Assembly (NCBI GenBank): GCA_004154925.1
Contig: QJNS01000351.1
Location: 1 to 64,000, forward strand
Direction: 5' to 3'
Source of the DNA: Monosporascus cannonballus
Taxonomy: Eukaryota > Ascomycota > Sordariomycetes > Xylariales
DNA length: 64,000 nt
In this document: in pieces, positions 13,175 through 23,193 of the stretch
How positions within the stretch are numbered: the stretch's first letter is position 1
Layout: each line of letters starts with the position of its first letter
The notes under the pieces: generated by a model
Seen by the model: the letters and a program-made list of their open reading frames with translations, nothing else
Told to the model about the DNA's origin: nothing
The model's database searches: none
Translations under genes and position numbers: made by a program

Positions 13175-14988
13175 ATGAACCACCCGACGCGGACGCTGTA
13201 CTATCACATACAACACCTCTTGCGCGCCGGTGTCCAGCCCCTATTTATCTATGACAGTCGAGGCAAGCCGGCTGTCAAGCGCCATAGATATCACCGCTAT
13301 CCCGACAATTACGTGCCGTATGAACCTCCGGCTGCATCTTCTTTGCGTACTCCGACAGACGTCGAACGGGAATATGATCCTCGGCACGTCACTTATCTGT
13401 CCAAGCAAATACTCGACCTACTTGGAATCCCCTAGTACGTCGCACCCGGCGAAGCTGAGGCGGAATGCGCCAAGCTCGAGGAAGCCGGCATCGTTGATGC
13501 GGTGTTGACAAAGACGGCGACGCCTTTGTCTTCGGGAGCAATAACATTCTGCAGAGACTTGATGCCGAGAACAAAGTGGCCATGGTGCGCAGATACCGAA
13601 TGAAAGACTTGAGAGATGCACGCCCTCCCCTGAGACAACAGGATCTGTTTTTCTTGGCGCTCATGGCCGGCGGAGACTACCATGACGGCATTCCGGGCTG
13701 TGGCCCGGCCGTTGCGATTGAAGCGGCCAGGGCCGGATACAGCGGAGAACTGCGAGCCCTGCTTCTTGTCGGCAGGCCGACGAAAGCCTGGAGGAACAAG
13801 CTGGTTAGCGAGCTACGCACCAACGACAGGGGCCGTTTAAGTCGTAGGTGGGCTGCTGTTGCCAACGCAACTCCGGAGGTCTTCCCTCTCCCGAAAATAG
13901 CGAACTATTACCTCAAACCCGCAGTCTCTTCCCGAGAGAAGGCGGAAGAATATGGTCGATCTGTCAACTGGCACAAAGAGACAGATGCTCGAGGGCTTGC
14001 GGGAGTGGACAGCGAAGTACCTGGATTGGAAGGACGCGTACCATGCTTGCAAGTTCGTCAATAACCTTACACCGGCCCCGCTCGCCCGCAAACTCGTGAT
14101 CCATTCCGAGACGGGGGTCGATGGCTCGTACTTGGTAAAAGCCATGCACGGGGTGAAGCCCATGAATAAACAAATGGCAGATGCCGGTGATATCAACGAC
14201 GATGAGAGCAGCGGCAACTCTACGAGCCAGCTAAGGGTCTCGTATTTCCCTGCTACGGTCATTAATATTGACGTTTCCGGGGAGCAGATCGTCGAGGGTT
14301 ACAAGGCAAACATGGAGAAACTATTCGACCCGCAGAAAGACGACCGAGGGTGGTTCCCGCGGTGAATGCTCGAGAAGGGCGCGCCAACTGCTTTCAGGCC
14401 GTGGCAGGACGAATTAGCCAAAAAGAGTGCGAAGAAAGCGTCCAAGAAACGCGGGTCTGCTGTGACTTCTGAGGATGCTCCAGCGAAGAGGCCGCGCGAT
14501 CGTCCGAGAAAAGAAGGTCCTGAGAATGCTCGGGCATCCCGCTACGCCGCAAAGCAGCAGAACACAAGGTCAGGCTCCCGCTTCAAAGGTTCCATTCCCT
14601 GCCTTGGACAGAGCCCACCGAGTCAACAGAGATCAGAGAGGGTTTGGGGCTGTGCTTACGCCTCCTGCCAAACACGCTACGACCGCAGACCCACTTTCTC
14701 GGTCGAGCTCTCCCGATTTCCCGGAGCTTTCTGTGTTGTTCGGTAACGCTCGGGCCAGCCACGCCGGGTCCTCACATGCCGCCCCTGGCCATCGCAGGTC
14801 TTGGAACGCCTTGGCTGAGGCCGGTGTCAATTCTCGTCGAAGCAATGCGACGAAACTTCCGGACCCAAGACATAACAGCCCCAACAATACCAGTCCACCC
14901 AAGCCTGACTGAGGTGCTAGACGAAATCCAGGTGCCATATCGGCCACAGTCTAGTTCAGCAGATGTGATTGATCTTACCTCGGACTGA
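13175..14988 (+). pseudogene. XPG/Rad2-family (GEN1/Yen1-like) nuclease relic
   Basis: The joined frames describe a structure-specific nuclease like Holliday-junction resolvase GEN1/Yen1. They show the end of the XPG-N domain (NHPTRTLYYHIQHLLRAGVQ, FIYD), the XPG-I domain with its acidic cluster (APGEAEAECAKLEEAGIVDA, then DGDAFVFG), the H2TH-type segment (LMAGGDYHDGIPGCGP), the PLPKIANYYLKPAVS block, a Lys-rich tail and the end DVIDLTSD. The first roughly 60 residues of XPG-N, including the first catalytic Asp region, are missing. Lesions are TAG at 13433-13435, a one-base loss near 13512 between VLTK and DGDAF, a frame change near 13930-13955, TGA at 14363-14365, and another frame change around 14600-14750. 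It is non-functional as read. Confidence 0.85.
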
Positions 14989-15819
14989 ACAACGGAGACT
15001 GCCTGTACGCAATGTACCCATTCGCCTGCATCTCGATTGCCTACCGAAAGGGGAGTTATGTATGCTGGAGCTGCGCGAGCGGTCTGTTTCGTTTCCCCGT
15101 AGTAGTGACTCGTGTTGGAGGACCCGGCAATATGGCTTAAATTTTCAAGTTCCTGATAACAGCCCGCGTATATGGTTTCAAGGTCAGGGCTCCCGGGGCA
15201 TCCGTACGACTTCTCGCTTTGCACTAACACGCAATGCTGTTCGGGCAAGAATAAGAACAGAGAAGTATGCGGTTGGTGTGGGACACGGTGCAGTTAATCC
15301 GAAAGGGGAACACCCTCTCACCCTGGCAGGTTCATGTATGTCATTGTGTCGAGGGGCGCGCGAGCCGATTTTCATTTTCATGGGCCGTCCGGGTGCCTTC
15401 ACCACGGCGCTCCTGGCAAATTGGAACGCTCCGCGTTTGATCAAGGTCGCTTGCGGAGATATATGCACCTAGCACTGAATTACTGGTGCCCAGACACGTA
15501 GTTCGAGATACCTAGCTCGCGGATCTGAAAGTGGACGTCGTGCTTCGCCTCTGGATCAACCCCTTTTTGTTGGCTTCAAAGAAGAAATTTGTTTAAATCG
15601 CATATAAGGCGGGTCTTCGCTTATAGGAGGCTCCACATCAATGAATTCCATGCCGCTGAGATGAGTGCGGACAAGGGACAGTTACGGGATATACAAGTCA
15701 CGGGGGGGTTTTTAGTTAGCTACCTCCACTGGGCCACTGTGTGCTATAGGGAGTCAAGATGCAGATGTGTGAAGGAAATTGTATGGTATGTTAGCCTCGT
15801 CAATTTCGCTCAATAGCCT
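14989..15819. other. non-coding stretch downstream of the nuclease relic
   Basis: Balanced composition, no RIP decay. Chance frames exist on both strands (for example 14969-15472), but their Arg/Ser/Cys-rich composition and lack of motifs do not support a gene. Confidence 0.55.
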
Positions 15820-15945
15820 AGGGTTTGCACTACCCACCCACAATAAATTTACTACCCACGAGCCACCCATGCCAAGAAAATGCTACCCACGAATGGGTAG
15901 TCCTAGGTAATCCGTGGGTAGCACTTATTAACCAACATTGATTTT
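15820..15945 (-). repeat. right-hand inverted repeat with CCCACG units
   Basis: Counterpart of 13000-13030 and 12840-12860 in inverse orientation. It contains at least four CTACCCAC-type units, and 15882-15922 folds on itself (GCTACCCACG at one end, CGTGGGTAGC at the other). Confidence 0.6.
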
Positions 15946-16130
15946 TACTTATTAAAGTTTTTTAATATTTTTATACGATTACATATAAGTATAATTAAAT
16001 TTTATAATATATAAATTTTATATTTACGATGAAGGTAAATTTTAAAGCTATTTGCCGATTAGTACCTGAATTAGCACGTTATCGAGAACTAATTATTTGC
16101 GTATATATGTTGGTGGAGAAGTACTAAAAA

Positions 16131-16185
16131 ATACCCACGCTACCCACGACCGTGGTTAACCACCCACGGGTGGTTAACATAGCCT
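16131..16185 (-). repeat. additional isolated copy of the CCCACG inverted repeat end
   Basis: Contains ACCCACGCTACCCACG and then GTGGTTAACCACCCACGGG. Its reverse complement matches the outermost left end near 12808-12830 (TGTTAAC, ACCCGTGGGTGGTTA). It is separated from 15945 by about 185 bp of AT-rich DNA, so either the element extends to here or a second end was left behind. Confidence 0.6.
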
Positions 16186-16609
16186 TCGAAGATTGGCAGC
16201 CTGCGATAGCGGTAAGCACCAGCAACACGATCTATAAGTGTTCGAGCCCATATAAAATCCCGTAGGTGATTTTCCCTAAACGAATAATGGACGGCGGTGG
16301 AGGTAGCTAACTAAATATACCCTAATTGCCTTATATCAACAACGACAATATTCCAAACATCGCTACTTGGACCTCATACGCCATCAGCAATCAAGGTCAG
16401 CTCTTCACCAGCGGCTACCTACATGCACGGTAGGCATCAATATTCGTAGTCAATAGCCGCCAATTTGGAAAGGCTAGGCGTTTCAGGCCCTTCGAGCATC
16501 CCCACATTATTCAAGGGGAAACTACCGATGCGGGTAAGCTAAGGGAGCCTCAACCGCTTTCGGCTAGACGACCGTTGACTAGTGTCCCCCACCCACTTCC
16601 TGAATTTAC

Positions 16610-17001
16610 TGTTACGGACCAGCCAGGCTGGGCCTGTGGAAACGGTCGGGCCAAGACCACGAAAGGCTACGTCAGCCCGAATCACGTGATCAGTGCTCAG
16701 CGGATCGCAACTGAGCACGACTGAGCATCACTGAGCAACCGGTCAGCAAAGCTCTACTGAGCAGGAACGAGCAATAAGAAAAGAAATCCATATATAGATA
16801 CGTTCGTTACTTCCATAGTCTAGATAGCACCAGCTTGCAACACTCATCAATACCAATCGTTTGCAATACAACTCTGGCACCCTTGGTATTAAGAGACGTG
16901 ACACGTGACTGTATCTATTGCTCAGAATCCCACGATACTCCTGCCAACATAAACCCGTACGACTAAGGTTTAATAGTTGGTTAAACCGCCTAGCCGTCAC
17001 A
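16610..17001 (+). repeat. solo LTR of the chromovirus family, 392 bp
   Basis: Starts TGTTACGGACCAGCC and ends CTAGCCGTCACA, flanked by the perfect 5-bp duplication TTTAC (16605-16609, 17002-17006). Its sequence matches the LTRs of element C (CTGGGCCTG, GAAACGGTC, and the end GGTTTAATAGTTGGTTAAAC). It is almost free of RIP change. It sits inside the left terminal inverted repeat of the pogo element. Confidence 0.95.
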
Positions 17002-17119
17002 TTTACCCACTTCCTGAATCGGTCCACAACACCGAATACGAGGGTATCACCAACAACACTCTTTAATATCTCAACGAAACGGTGTATTTTTGCTTCATTC
17101 TAATTGCCACTGAAATAGC

Positions 17120-18820
17120 ATGTTTTCCATTGGTATCCGATTAATTTCCATAGCTCCCTCCAGGAAGTCCTTCGCATGCTGTTGTTCATACCGTTTAGCA
17201 GAAATCTTAGCAGCTTCCCTCGCTTCTATAATTTATTTAATCTCGGGGAATATATCGTTAGGATCCCTAGTTACTGTAATACACTTTTAAGGCTTTAAGA
17301 TTTCTAGTTGTTTTTTTAAATCCTTATTATTATGACGTAAAAAAATGATTTTAACGGATTTAAGATTAAGAGCTTTGGAAGTTTTATTGAATAAAGCGCG
17401 AATATTGCGAAAAATAGCGACCTTTTACGAACTAATAGCCAAAAGCTGATCCTGAATGTCCTTGCCTTTTTTAGGTATATACTATATTGTAAAACACCTT
17501 TCAGAAAGACAACAAATAATTGTTGGCTCCAGGGTTTATTAGCGTAAAAGTTTTCCGATTATTTTCGGGTTTTGGAACGGTTTATCCGCGTCGAATAGCG
17601 AGATATTTGTCGCCTTAAAGCTCGAATATATATTCCGGGAGTTAAAAGCTTTCCTTGAAGCTTTGCAATACGCCTTTAAAAAGCGTTACTTATTAACAGA
17701 AGTTAAAGTTGCGAAAAAGCCAAAGCTGAATATCTTTTTATAGTAATATTGCTTTAAAATAACGAATACCCCGATATTAAGTGGTTATATGATATAAAAG
17801 GTATATAAAAGTATATATAAGCAGCATACCTTATTTCGCCTGTATTTAGCCATAAATTTGGTTGTAATATGGGTAATATGTCAATTTAGAATAAAAAACT
17901 TTTAGTCGTTAGGATTTGAAGGCTTGGTTTCGGGAAAATAAACCTTCCGAAACCATTCGAAGGCGATCTTGGCGTTGTTCTAGTCCGATTTGCTAATGGT
18001 ATATTTCCATTTAGGAAAACAATGCGGAAACCACTGTCCCTGGAGGGCGAAACCGGTAAAGATTATTACGGGTATCAGGCGTCGCCCGTTAGCCGTAATA
18101 ATTTCGATTATTATTACCCAAGTTGTTATTTCGGAAACTTTTCGAGGTTTACGTTTCGTAAGGACGTTTCCAAATACCCTCCCCTTTCTGGTTTCGCCCT
18201 CCTATACGCTTATTTCGTTTATATTTACGATATTCTCGTTTTTTATTTTTAGTTTGCGAACGATAACTTTGAACCGTTGTTAAAAGTCTCAGATTTTATT
18301 GGGAAGGTCGAAAGATACGCGGAAAACTTCGAAGTATTTTTGCAACTTTTTTTAGAGCGTTAGTGTTACGGCCTGGTCACCCGTAAGAGCTCCAGTATAT
18401 ATGCAGCTGTAAGCACCAGGATGATTGCCACAATTGCGATCATTCCACCGATCTTTTGCCCTGCTGGCGTGATGGTATGGTGCAGCCATAACAGTTAGGT
18501 AATAGTTAATAAAACGTTTAACCCAATATTTCCCAAAGGAATAGACGCCCCCATTTGCTTGGTTGATATATTTTGCTATTTAACGTATTTCGAAGTCGTA
18601 CGGCGTTTTCCCGCCGCTTTTTTTATCTAATATCCATCTTACAAGTTCGTCTTTTTGCAAAAGTTTAAAGATTTGTTGGTGTTGATGGCTTTAAGCGTGG
18701 GATCGGGCGTCTTTTTTTTTCGCATGAACAGAGTGCTCTTTGCTATACTCCATTTGTTAGCCGTTATTTTCTGCTAAGTGCCCGCAGCAACTTCTGCTAA
18801 GGCCTGCTGCATACGATACT
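17120..18820 (-). pseudogene. Fot/pogo transposase (CENP-B-type HTH plus DDE_1) relic
   Basis: From the right end, reading the minus strand: NTNKSLNFCKK, a damaged HTH stretch with KKAAGK, then NQANGG and a SFGKYWVKRFIN segment, typical of the CENPB/Tc5 DNA-binding domain. After the 130-bp insertion comes the DDE part: ITANG near GRRLIPVI, FTGFALQGQWFPHCF, ISKSD, then NAKIAFEWFRKVYFPETKPS and an IDILP segment where the family has its second Asp motif, and a GVF segment. Stops of TAA/TAG type and frame breaks run throughout. It would have cut and pasted at TA sites. Confidence 0.75.
18364..18493 (-). mobile_element. 130-bp short mobile element, copy 2
   Basis: Inverse copy of 12856-12985, flanked by the perfect 5-bp duplication GTTAG (18359-18363, 18494-18498). 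It differs at about two positions, near GCCAGCAGGGC versus GCCACCGGGGC. It is inserted in the transposase of the pogo element and lacks RIP change although its host is saturated, so it either arrived later or is too short to be a RIP target. Confidence 0.92.
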
Positions 18821-19498
18821 TATCTTCAGGCCCCATTCCAAGTTAGAGCTTCAGAAACGTTATGTGGGTTGAGTTATTGGGGAGTGTTGATAAAAGGGGT
18901 GGGTGTTGAAGGAGCGAAAATCGGATTCAGGAAGTGGGTAAATTCAGGAAGTGGGTGGGGGACATTAAAGCCTCGGGACATGTAAGGGGGATCCCATCCC
19001 CGTTACAGAGTCCAGGTTCTTGTTCCGAGATCGACGTAATGTCTCCACTCGCTATGCGGTGTTTCTGGAATGCCCCCAGAACATTTTCCTTGAGAGAGTT
19101 GTCGGTTAAAGCATGGAATGCAGGGATCGACACTCCCCCGCTCAGATCTACGTCGCCTTATGTTCAGCTGGAATATGAACACAAGGGATGCTGGATATAT
19201 CTGCGTCGAGTATGAGATGAGCTGTATGAGAGCATCCTCTGACGTATTTCCACGCCTTCGTGGCTTTAATATGCTATCGAAATTCGTGCCGAGGACCAAA
19301 TTCCGTACGGAGGACCAAACTCCGTGCGGAGACGAATAACCGTCGTCGAGCCCCGTCGAGCCCCGTCCTCCTGCCTAACAAGCTTTCAAGTCCCACCCTG
19401 CTGTAGTCCAGGAGCCCGGCCATGTCTGCCTGTGGAGTCGACGGCACCTTTAATTAGGTCTCGGCAGGAACACCCGCAGTTCGCTTGATGCCAGCCAC

Positions 19499-19504
19499 CC
19501 GGGG
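19499..19504 (+). promoter_or_regulatory. possible CreA/CRE-1 carbon repressor site
   Basis: CCGGGG fits the fungal carbon-repressor consensus SYGGRG and lies about 260 bp upstream of the LPMO start codon. Such genes are commonly glucose-repressed. A single 6-mer is weak evidence. Confidence 0.3.
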
Positions 19505-19537
19505 ACGGGAAGGGCACCCGCTGCGGCTGGGCCTGGG

Positions 19538-19545
19538 TATTTAAA
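19538..19545 (+). promoter_or_regulatory. TATA-like box of the LPMO gene
   Basis: TATTTAAA about 218 bp upstream of the chosen ATG, followed by a CT-rich stretch and a CACA-rich leader, a normal fungal promoter arrangement. Confidence 0.45.
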
Positions 19546-19762
19546 CCAGAGAACCTCCTCTAGAGGTTGCATGTTTCGTTTCGATCTTCAGCACTTCTGC
19601 AAATTCGATCTCTCAAACTCATTTGTTGTCTCTGTCCCTCTTTTCAGTCTATCGTTTCATCACAAAACTCCAGGAGAGATCTTTTGGACTACCTTGATTG
19701 GTATCTTGTCACTCACTTCCCACGACCTCTCGCATAACGTAAAACCACACACAACCCACACC

Positions 19763-20983
19763 ATGGCTAACTTCAGGACTTCCATGTTGGTCGCCGCTCT
19801 GGCCTCGGCTGCCACCGTCTCCGCGCACGGTCACGTCACCAACGTCGTCGTCAACGGCGTGTCCTACGAGGGCTACGACCCGTTCAGCTTCCCCTACATG
19901 TCCAGCCCGCCGACTGTCGCCGGCTGGACCGCGTCCAACACGGACAACGGCTTCGTAGAGCCGAACTCGTTCGCTGACCCGGACATCATCTGCCACAAGA
20001 CGGCCACGCCCGGCGGCGCGCACATCCAGGTGGCGGCCGGCGACAGCATCAGCCTCCAGTGGGACACGTGGCCCGAGTCGCACAAGGGCCCCATGATCGA
20101 CTATTTGGCGGCGTGCGACGGCACCTGCGAGTCCGTCGACAAGACGTCGCTCGAGTTCTTCAAGATCGACGGCGCCGGCTACGACGCCGCCACCAAGACC
20201 TGGGCCTCGGACGTGCTCATCGAGAACGGCTTCAGCTGGCTCGTCAAGATCCCCGAGAACATCGCCCCCGGTAACTACGTGCTGCGCCACGAGACCATCG
20301 CGCTGCACTCGGCCGGCCAGGAGAACGGCGCCCAGAGCTACCCGCAGTGCATCAACCTGCAGATCACGGGCTCCGGCACCGCCAAGCCGAGCGGCGTCCG
20401 CGGCACCGAGCTCTACAAGCCCCAGGACGCCGGCATCCTCGTCAACATCTACAACGGCCTCAGCGACTACGAGGTCCCCGGCCCGGCCCTTATCGAGGGC
20501 GCCGTCTCCTCCGTCGCCCAGTCTACGTCCGCCATCACGGCCACCGGCACCGCCACTGTCGGCGGTGGCAACGGCGGCGACGCCCCCGCCCCCACCTCCG
20601 CCGTCGTGGAGCCCACGTCGGCCGCGCCCGCCCCGACCTCCGCGCCTGAACCTCCCGTCGAGGAGCCCACGTCGGCCGCGCCCACCCCGACCTCCGAGCC
20701 TGAACCTCCCGTTGAGGAGCCTACCTCCCAGGAGCCCACTTCCCAGGCGCCTTCGACCATGATCACCGCCACCCGCCCCTCTGGGGCCCCTACCACAACC
20801 GCCGCTCCCACCACTGCCGCCCCTACCACCGCCGCGCCGACCAGCGCTCCCACGGGCGGTGTTGGCGCCCAGACGCTCTACGGTCAGTGCGGCGGCATTA
20901 ACTGGACCGGTCCCACCACCTGCGCCGAGGGCACCTGCAAGGAATGGAACCCCTACTACAGCCAGTGCGTCAACTCGGCTTAA
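19763..20983 (+). CDS. secreted AA9 lytic polysaccharide monooxygenase with CBM1
   Basis: A 406-residue intronless protein that oxidatively cleaves cellulose (or related glucans) outside the cell using copper. Start at 19763: Kozak-like CACCATGG and a clean signal peptide (residues 1-21) cut before His22, which becomes the N-terminal copper-binding His. The second copper His is His87 in TPGGAH, and the axial Tyr is Tyr193 in QSYPQC, with His182 and Gln191 of the active-site network. Catalytic domain about 22-240; a Pro/Thr/Ser/Glu linker about 250-365 with a repeated EPPVEEPTS unit; family 1 cellulose-binding module 370-406 with four Cys and aromatic Tyr373, Trp381, Tyr398/Tyr399. An earlier in-frame ATG at 19571 would bury the signal peptide. 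Apparently intact. Confidence 0.95.
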   Translation: MANFRTSMLVAALASAATVSAHGHVTNVVVNGVSYEGYDPFSFPYMSSPPTVAGWTASNTDNGFVEPNSFADPDIICHKTATPGGAHIQVAAGDSISLQWDTWPESHKGPMIDYLAACDGTCESVDKTSLEFFKIDGAGYDAATKTWASDVLIENGFSWLVKIPENIAPGNYVLRHETIALHSAGQENGAQSYPQCINLQITGSGTAKPSGVRGTELYKPQDAGILVNIYNGLSDYEVPGPALIEGAVSSVAQSTSAITATGTATVGGGNGGDAPAPTSAVVEPTSAAPAPTSAPEPPVEEPTSAAPTPTSEPEPPVEEPTSQEPTSQAPSTMITATRPSGAPTTTAAPTTAAPTTAAPTSAPTGGVGAQTLYGQCGGINWTGPTTCAEGTCKEWNPYYSQCVNSA

Positions 20984-21986
20984 GTGGTCCCTGTCCCGTC
21001 TGAGGCGGAGCACTAGAAATGTACGATGAATTTTTGAAGCTTTCTTGGTGCGAATGAACGTCCTACCTCCGTATCTGCCTGCTCTCCCTCGGGGTCCGGG
21101 GCCCTTATGGGTTATGTATGGGTTTGGATGGACAAATTTACGTTATTTGTATATAACTTTTTAACGCGCGACGAATCGAGGTCGATTTTGTGCAACTGCA
21201 GTTTTTTGTGATGTGAGGTTCTGCGATCGTGCGTGTGGCTTGAACTAGGAGCCGTGTAGACATCCGGTATAAGCGGGAATTCACCCATGGATGATTTGGT
21301 AGTACAATAGCACTACTTGTGACTGTGGGCGAAGCTGTGACACAATGTGGTAGATTTATGCTAGCTTTCGGTGTTTTCGTTACAAAGCCTTGAGATATCA
21401 GCTTGTTGTTCTGTAAAGGGGTAGGGCCCACTGTCTGAGGAGCTAGCGGCATTTAACTTTTGAGGGTGCGCCGTACGCGAGCGACCCTTGTCGAATTGGC
21501 ACCAGCTAGCAGAGTAGAACCATATACGGAGTATTGCTAGAGGAAGCGAGCAGGTTCTCTCCATGTCCCTTGTAGCGACCCGTAGGTCGTTAGGCAAAGA
21601 CACTTCATATTACAGTGGGGTGTAAAATAGTAAAAACCTCACTATGATCCGCACTAGACACAAGATGCGTTTGAATCTTCTTCATTTTATTATGTCGGAG
21701 CGACCATGTCGCTAGTAACGGGAGAGTTGAGCCTTGATCCTATGCTAAAATACACCACTGCATCTGCAGAGGCTGTCTGTCTAACTTCTTTTCGATCCGA
21801 CGCCAGGGTATGTTAAACCGGTCCGCTAGATGCATTCATTAGACAACGCCGCCGCTCGTGACGCAGTGTAAATGATGCCCGAAACGCCGTCCATGCCCAC
21901 TCTTTTCCGCTTGCCAAGAAACCCAAACATGGAAAACGCCAGGAGTAATACAAGGTGTGATGTCGCTCATTTTCAAAGTCTTCTGT
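20984..21986. other. intergenic stretch after the LPMO gene
   Basis: Contains the 3' flank of the LPMO gene and then DNA of balanced composition. Small frames here have no protein-like character. Confidence 0.55.
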
Positions 21987-22634
21987 TCACTCATAAAAGC
22001 GCTCCTGCCACTCGAGGACCTCCATGGCGCTGGGCCACAGCGCCATGAGAGGCCCGCCGATGCTGGGTACGTGGTGCTCCTCGGGGACGGCTTTCCTCTT
22101 CGACCTCTTCTCCTCCGCCTTGTGGGGCTCCGGGGACGAGTCCAGCCTGAACAGCGAGGGCCGCCTCAGCAGCGAGGCGTCCAGCTCGTCGGACTGCCGG
22201 CCCAGGAAGATGGGCCACTCGAAGTCGTCGTCGGAGCTGCACATGGTGCCGCCGCGGCGCCGGCTCGGCGACCGCGGGATCTCAAGCTCGTCGCTCTCCC
22301 AGTCGTCGAGCACGGCGCTCTCGTGGTCCGAGAAAACCGGGGTGTGCGAGCCGCTCACTGGCGCCTCGAGCGGCGTCAGGGTGCCGTCGTGGTTGTGGGG
22401 TTGGTGGCAGTCATGATGATGGTGGTCATGGATCGAGGCCATGTGGTGGTGGTGGTGGCTGGTGCTGGCGGGCTCGATGGCGTCCGCGTAGAGCAGATGC
22501 GAGAGGTCGTCCTCGTTGTAGATGGCGACCTGTGGGGCCGTCTTGGCCGCCTTCGGCTGGGTTGCCGCCGCCATGTTCCGGGGCGTGGGGATCTGGATCG
22601 ATATTTGGTCGAGCATGAAGATATCGCCCTGCAT
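21987..22634 (-). CDS. His-rich unknown protein, 215 aa
   Basis: A single-exon minus-strand frame with strong GC3 bias and coherent composition. The head (MQGDIFMLDQISIQIPTPRN) is followed by a His-rich segment at about residues 60-82 (runs HHHHH and HDHHHHDCHQPHNHD), then an acidic/Ser-rich middle (VFSDHESAVLDDWESDELE), the basic patch PSRRRGG, SSDDDFEWPIFLG, and a C-terminus MALWPSAMEVLEWQERFYE. No signal peptide or membrane segment is seen. The His cluster could bind metal, but the family is not recognised. An internal ATG (residue 21) is an alternative start. Probably nuclear or cytosolic, judged only from low complexity and charge. Confidence 0.75.
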   Translation of the reverse strand: MQGDIFMLDQISIQIPTPRNMAAATQPKAAKTAPQVAIYNEDDLSHLLYADAIEPASTSHHHHHMASIHDHHHHDCHQPHNHDGTLTPLEAPVSGSHTPVFSDHESAVLDDWESDELEIPRSPSRRRGGTMCSSDDDFEWPIFLGRQSDELDASLLRRPSLFRLDSSPEPHKAEEKRSKRKAVPEEHHVPSIGGPLMALWPSAMEVLEWQERFYE

Positions 22635-22683
22635 GGTTGGTTGCGTAGAATGAATAGTCCTTTGGACCTGCTTATGGTCTTAG

Positions 22684-22713
22684 TGTGGTGGTGGTGGTGG
22701 TGGTGGTGGTGGT
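22684..22713. repeat. (GTG)n microsatellite
   Basis: About ten GTG units 50 bp upstream of the start of the His-rich gene, probably in its 5' leader. On the gene's strand it reads CACCAC. Confidence 0.95.
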
Positions 22714-23193
22714 AATAGTGCTTCTTTGTTGCGACTCTGATGATGATCTGGAGAAGTAGAACTTGATCCGAGATTCGAGCGTCCGGCACCTCGAATTATA
22801 TCCAGGGGCCAAGAGTTGAAATCGCGGAGAGCGCGGAGAGCCACGACGGGAGGTGAAACCCGTGCGACGCAATATGGGCCGATGGAATGTTTCTTCATTG
22901 CCATGACCCGGAAACGAAATGGGCGATGGAGGCTGGCAGATCGAGAACACCCGCTGCATCCTAGCTTTCCCGATTGTCAGTCATGGCATTAACCCATTGA
23001 CCATACGTCGAATGTCCAGACCTGCCAAGGCTCATAAGACAAATGCCTATGCGCATGGTCCCGTGCGGCCGGACAGCCCGGAATGGTGCGTAACTCTCTA
23101 GCGCACGATATTTCAAAAGTTTGGATGGCATGTCGCCCAAGAAAATATTCCGTAGTGCTCGTACGATCGGAAGACGCCGCCCATCGCCACGGT

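Larger units (their letters stand above)
12793..15945. mobile_element. inverted-repeat-bounded segment carrying a nuclease relic
   Basis: The left edge (about 12793-13030 once the 130-bp insertion is removed) and the right edge (about 15820-15945) are imperfect inverted repeats. The clearest match is GTGGGTAGTGCAAACCCTA at 13010-13028 against TAGGGTTTGCACTACCCAC on the right (15828-15838 region); a second is TATTCGTGGGT (left) against ACCCACGAATG (right). Both edges carry several copies of ACCCACG/CGTGGGT, and the left edge also folds on itself. This suggests a TIR transposon about 3 kb long with the XPG-like gene as its only recognisable content. The outer ends and target duplication are not settled. 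Confidence 0.45.
16582..18965 (-). mobile_element. Fot/pogo-type (Tc1-mariner superfamily) DNA transposon, dead
   Basis: Flanked by TA duplications (16580-16581, 18966-18967). The terminal inverted repeats are about 42 bp and are built from two direct copies of a CCCACTTCCTGAAT unit. The right end is intact at 18924-18965; the left end is split by a solo LTR. Subtracting the solo LTR and its duplicated target leaves about 1.99 kb, the usual size of Fot1-like elements. The transposase lies on the minus strand and is heavily RIP-mutated, and it is also cut by the 130-bp element. Confidence 0.85.
16326..19215 (+). pseudogene. open frame split by a transposon, product unknown
   Basis: Leaving out the transposon at 16582-18965 and one TA copy, a plus-strand frame runs 85 codons on the left and about 82 on the right with no change of phase. 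The junction reads PLT then KASGHVRGIP. One TAG (16431-16433) interrupts the left part. Readable pieces include NIPNIATWTSYAISNQG and FRPFEHPHIIQGETTDAG on the left, and EYEHKGCWIYLRRV at the end. No domain is recognised. The opposite strand is partly open too, so the coding strand is uncertain; the continuity across the insertion is the main argument that this was a gene. Confidence 0.35.

Noticed and set aside
14969..15472. 167-codon plus-strand frame after the nuclease relic
   Set aside because: No motif, Arg/Ser/Cys-rich composition and an equally open opposite strand; likely chance in balanced DNA.
19571..19762. Upstream extension of the LPMO frame to an earlier ATG
   Set aside because: It would place 64 residues before the signal peptide; the ATG at 19763 has better context and gives the N-terminal copper His after cleavage.
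19709..21013. 434-codon open frame on the minus strand across the LPMO gene
   Set aside because: It is the antisense shadow of a GC-rich coding sequence; composition is Gly/Arg/Ala-rich with no motif.
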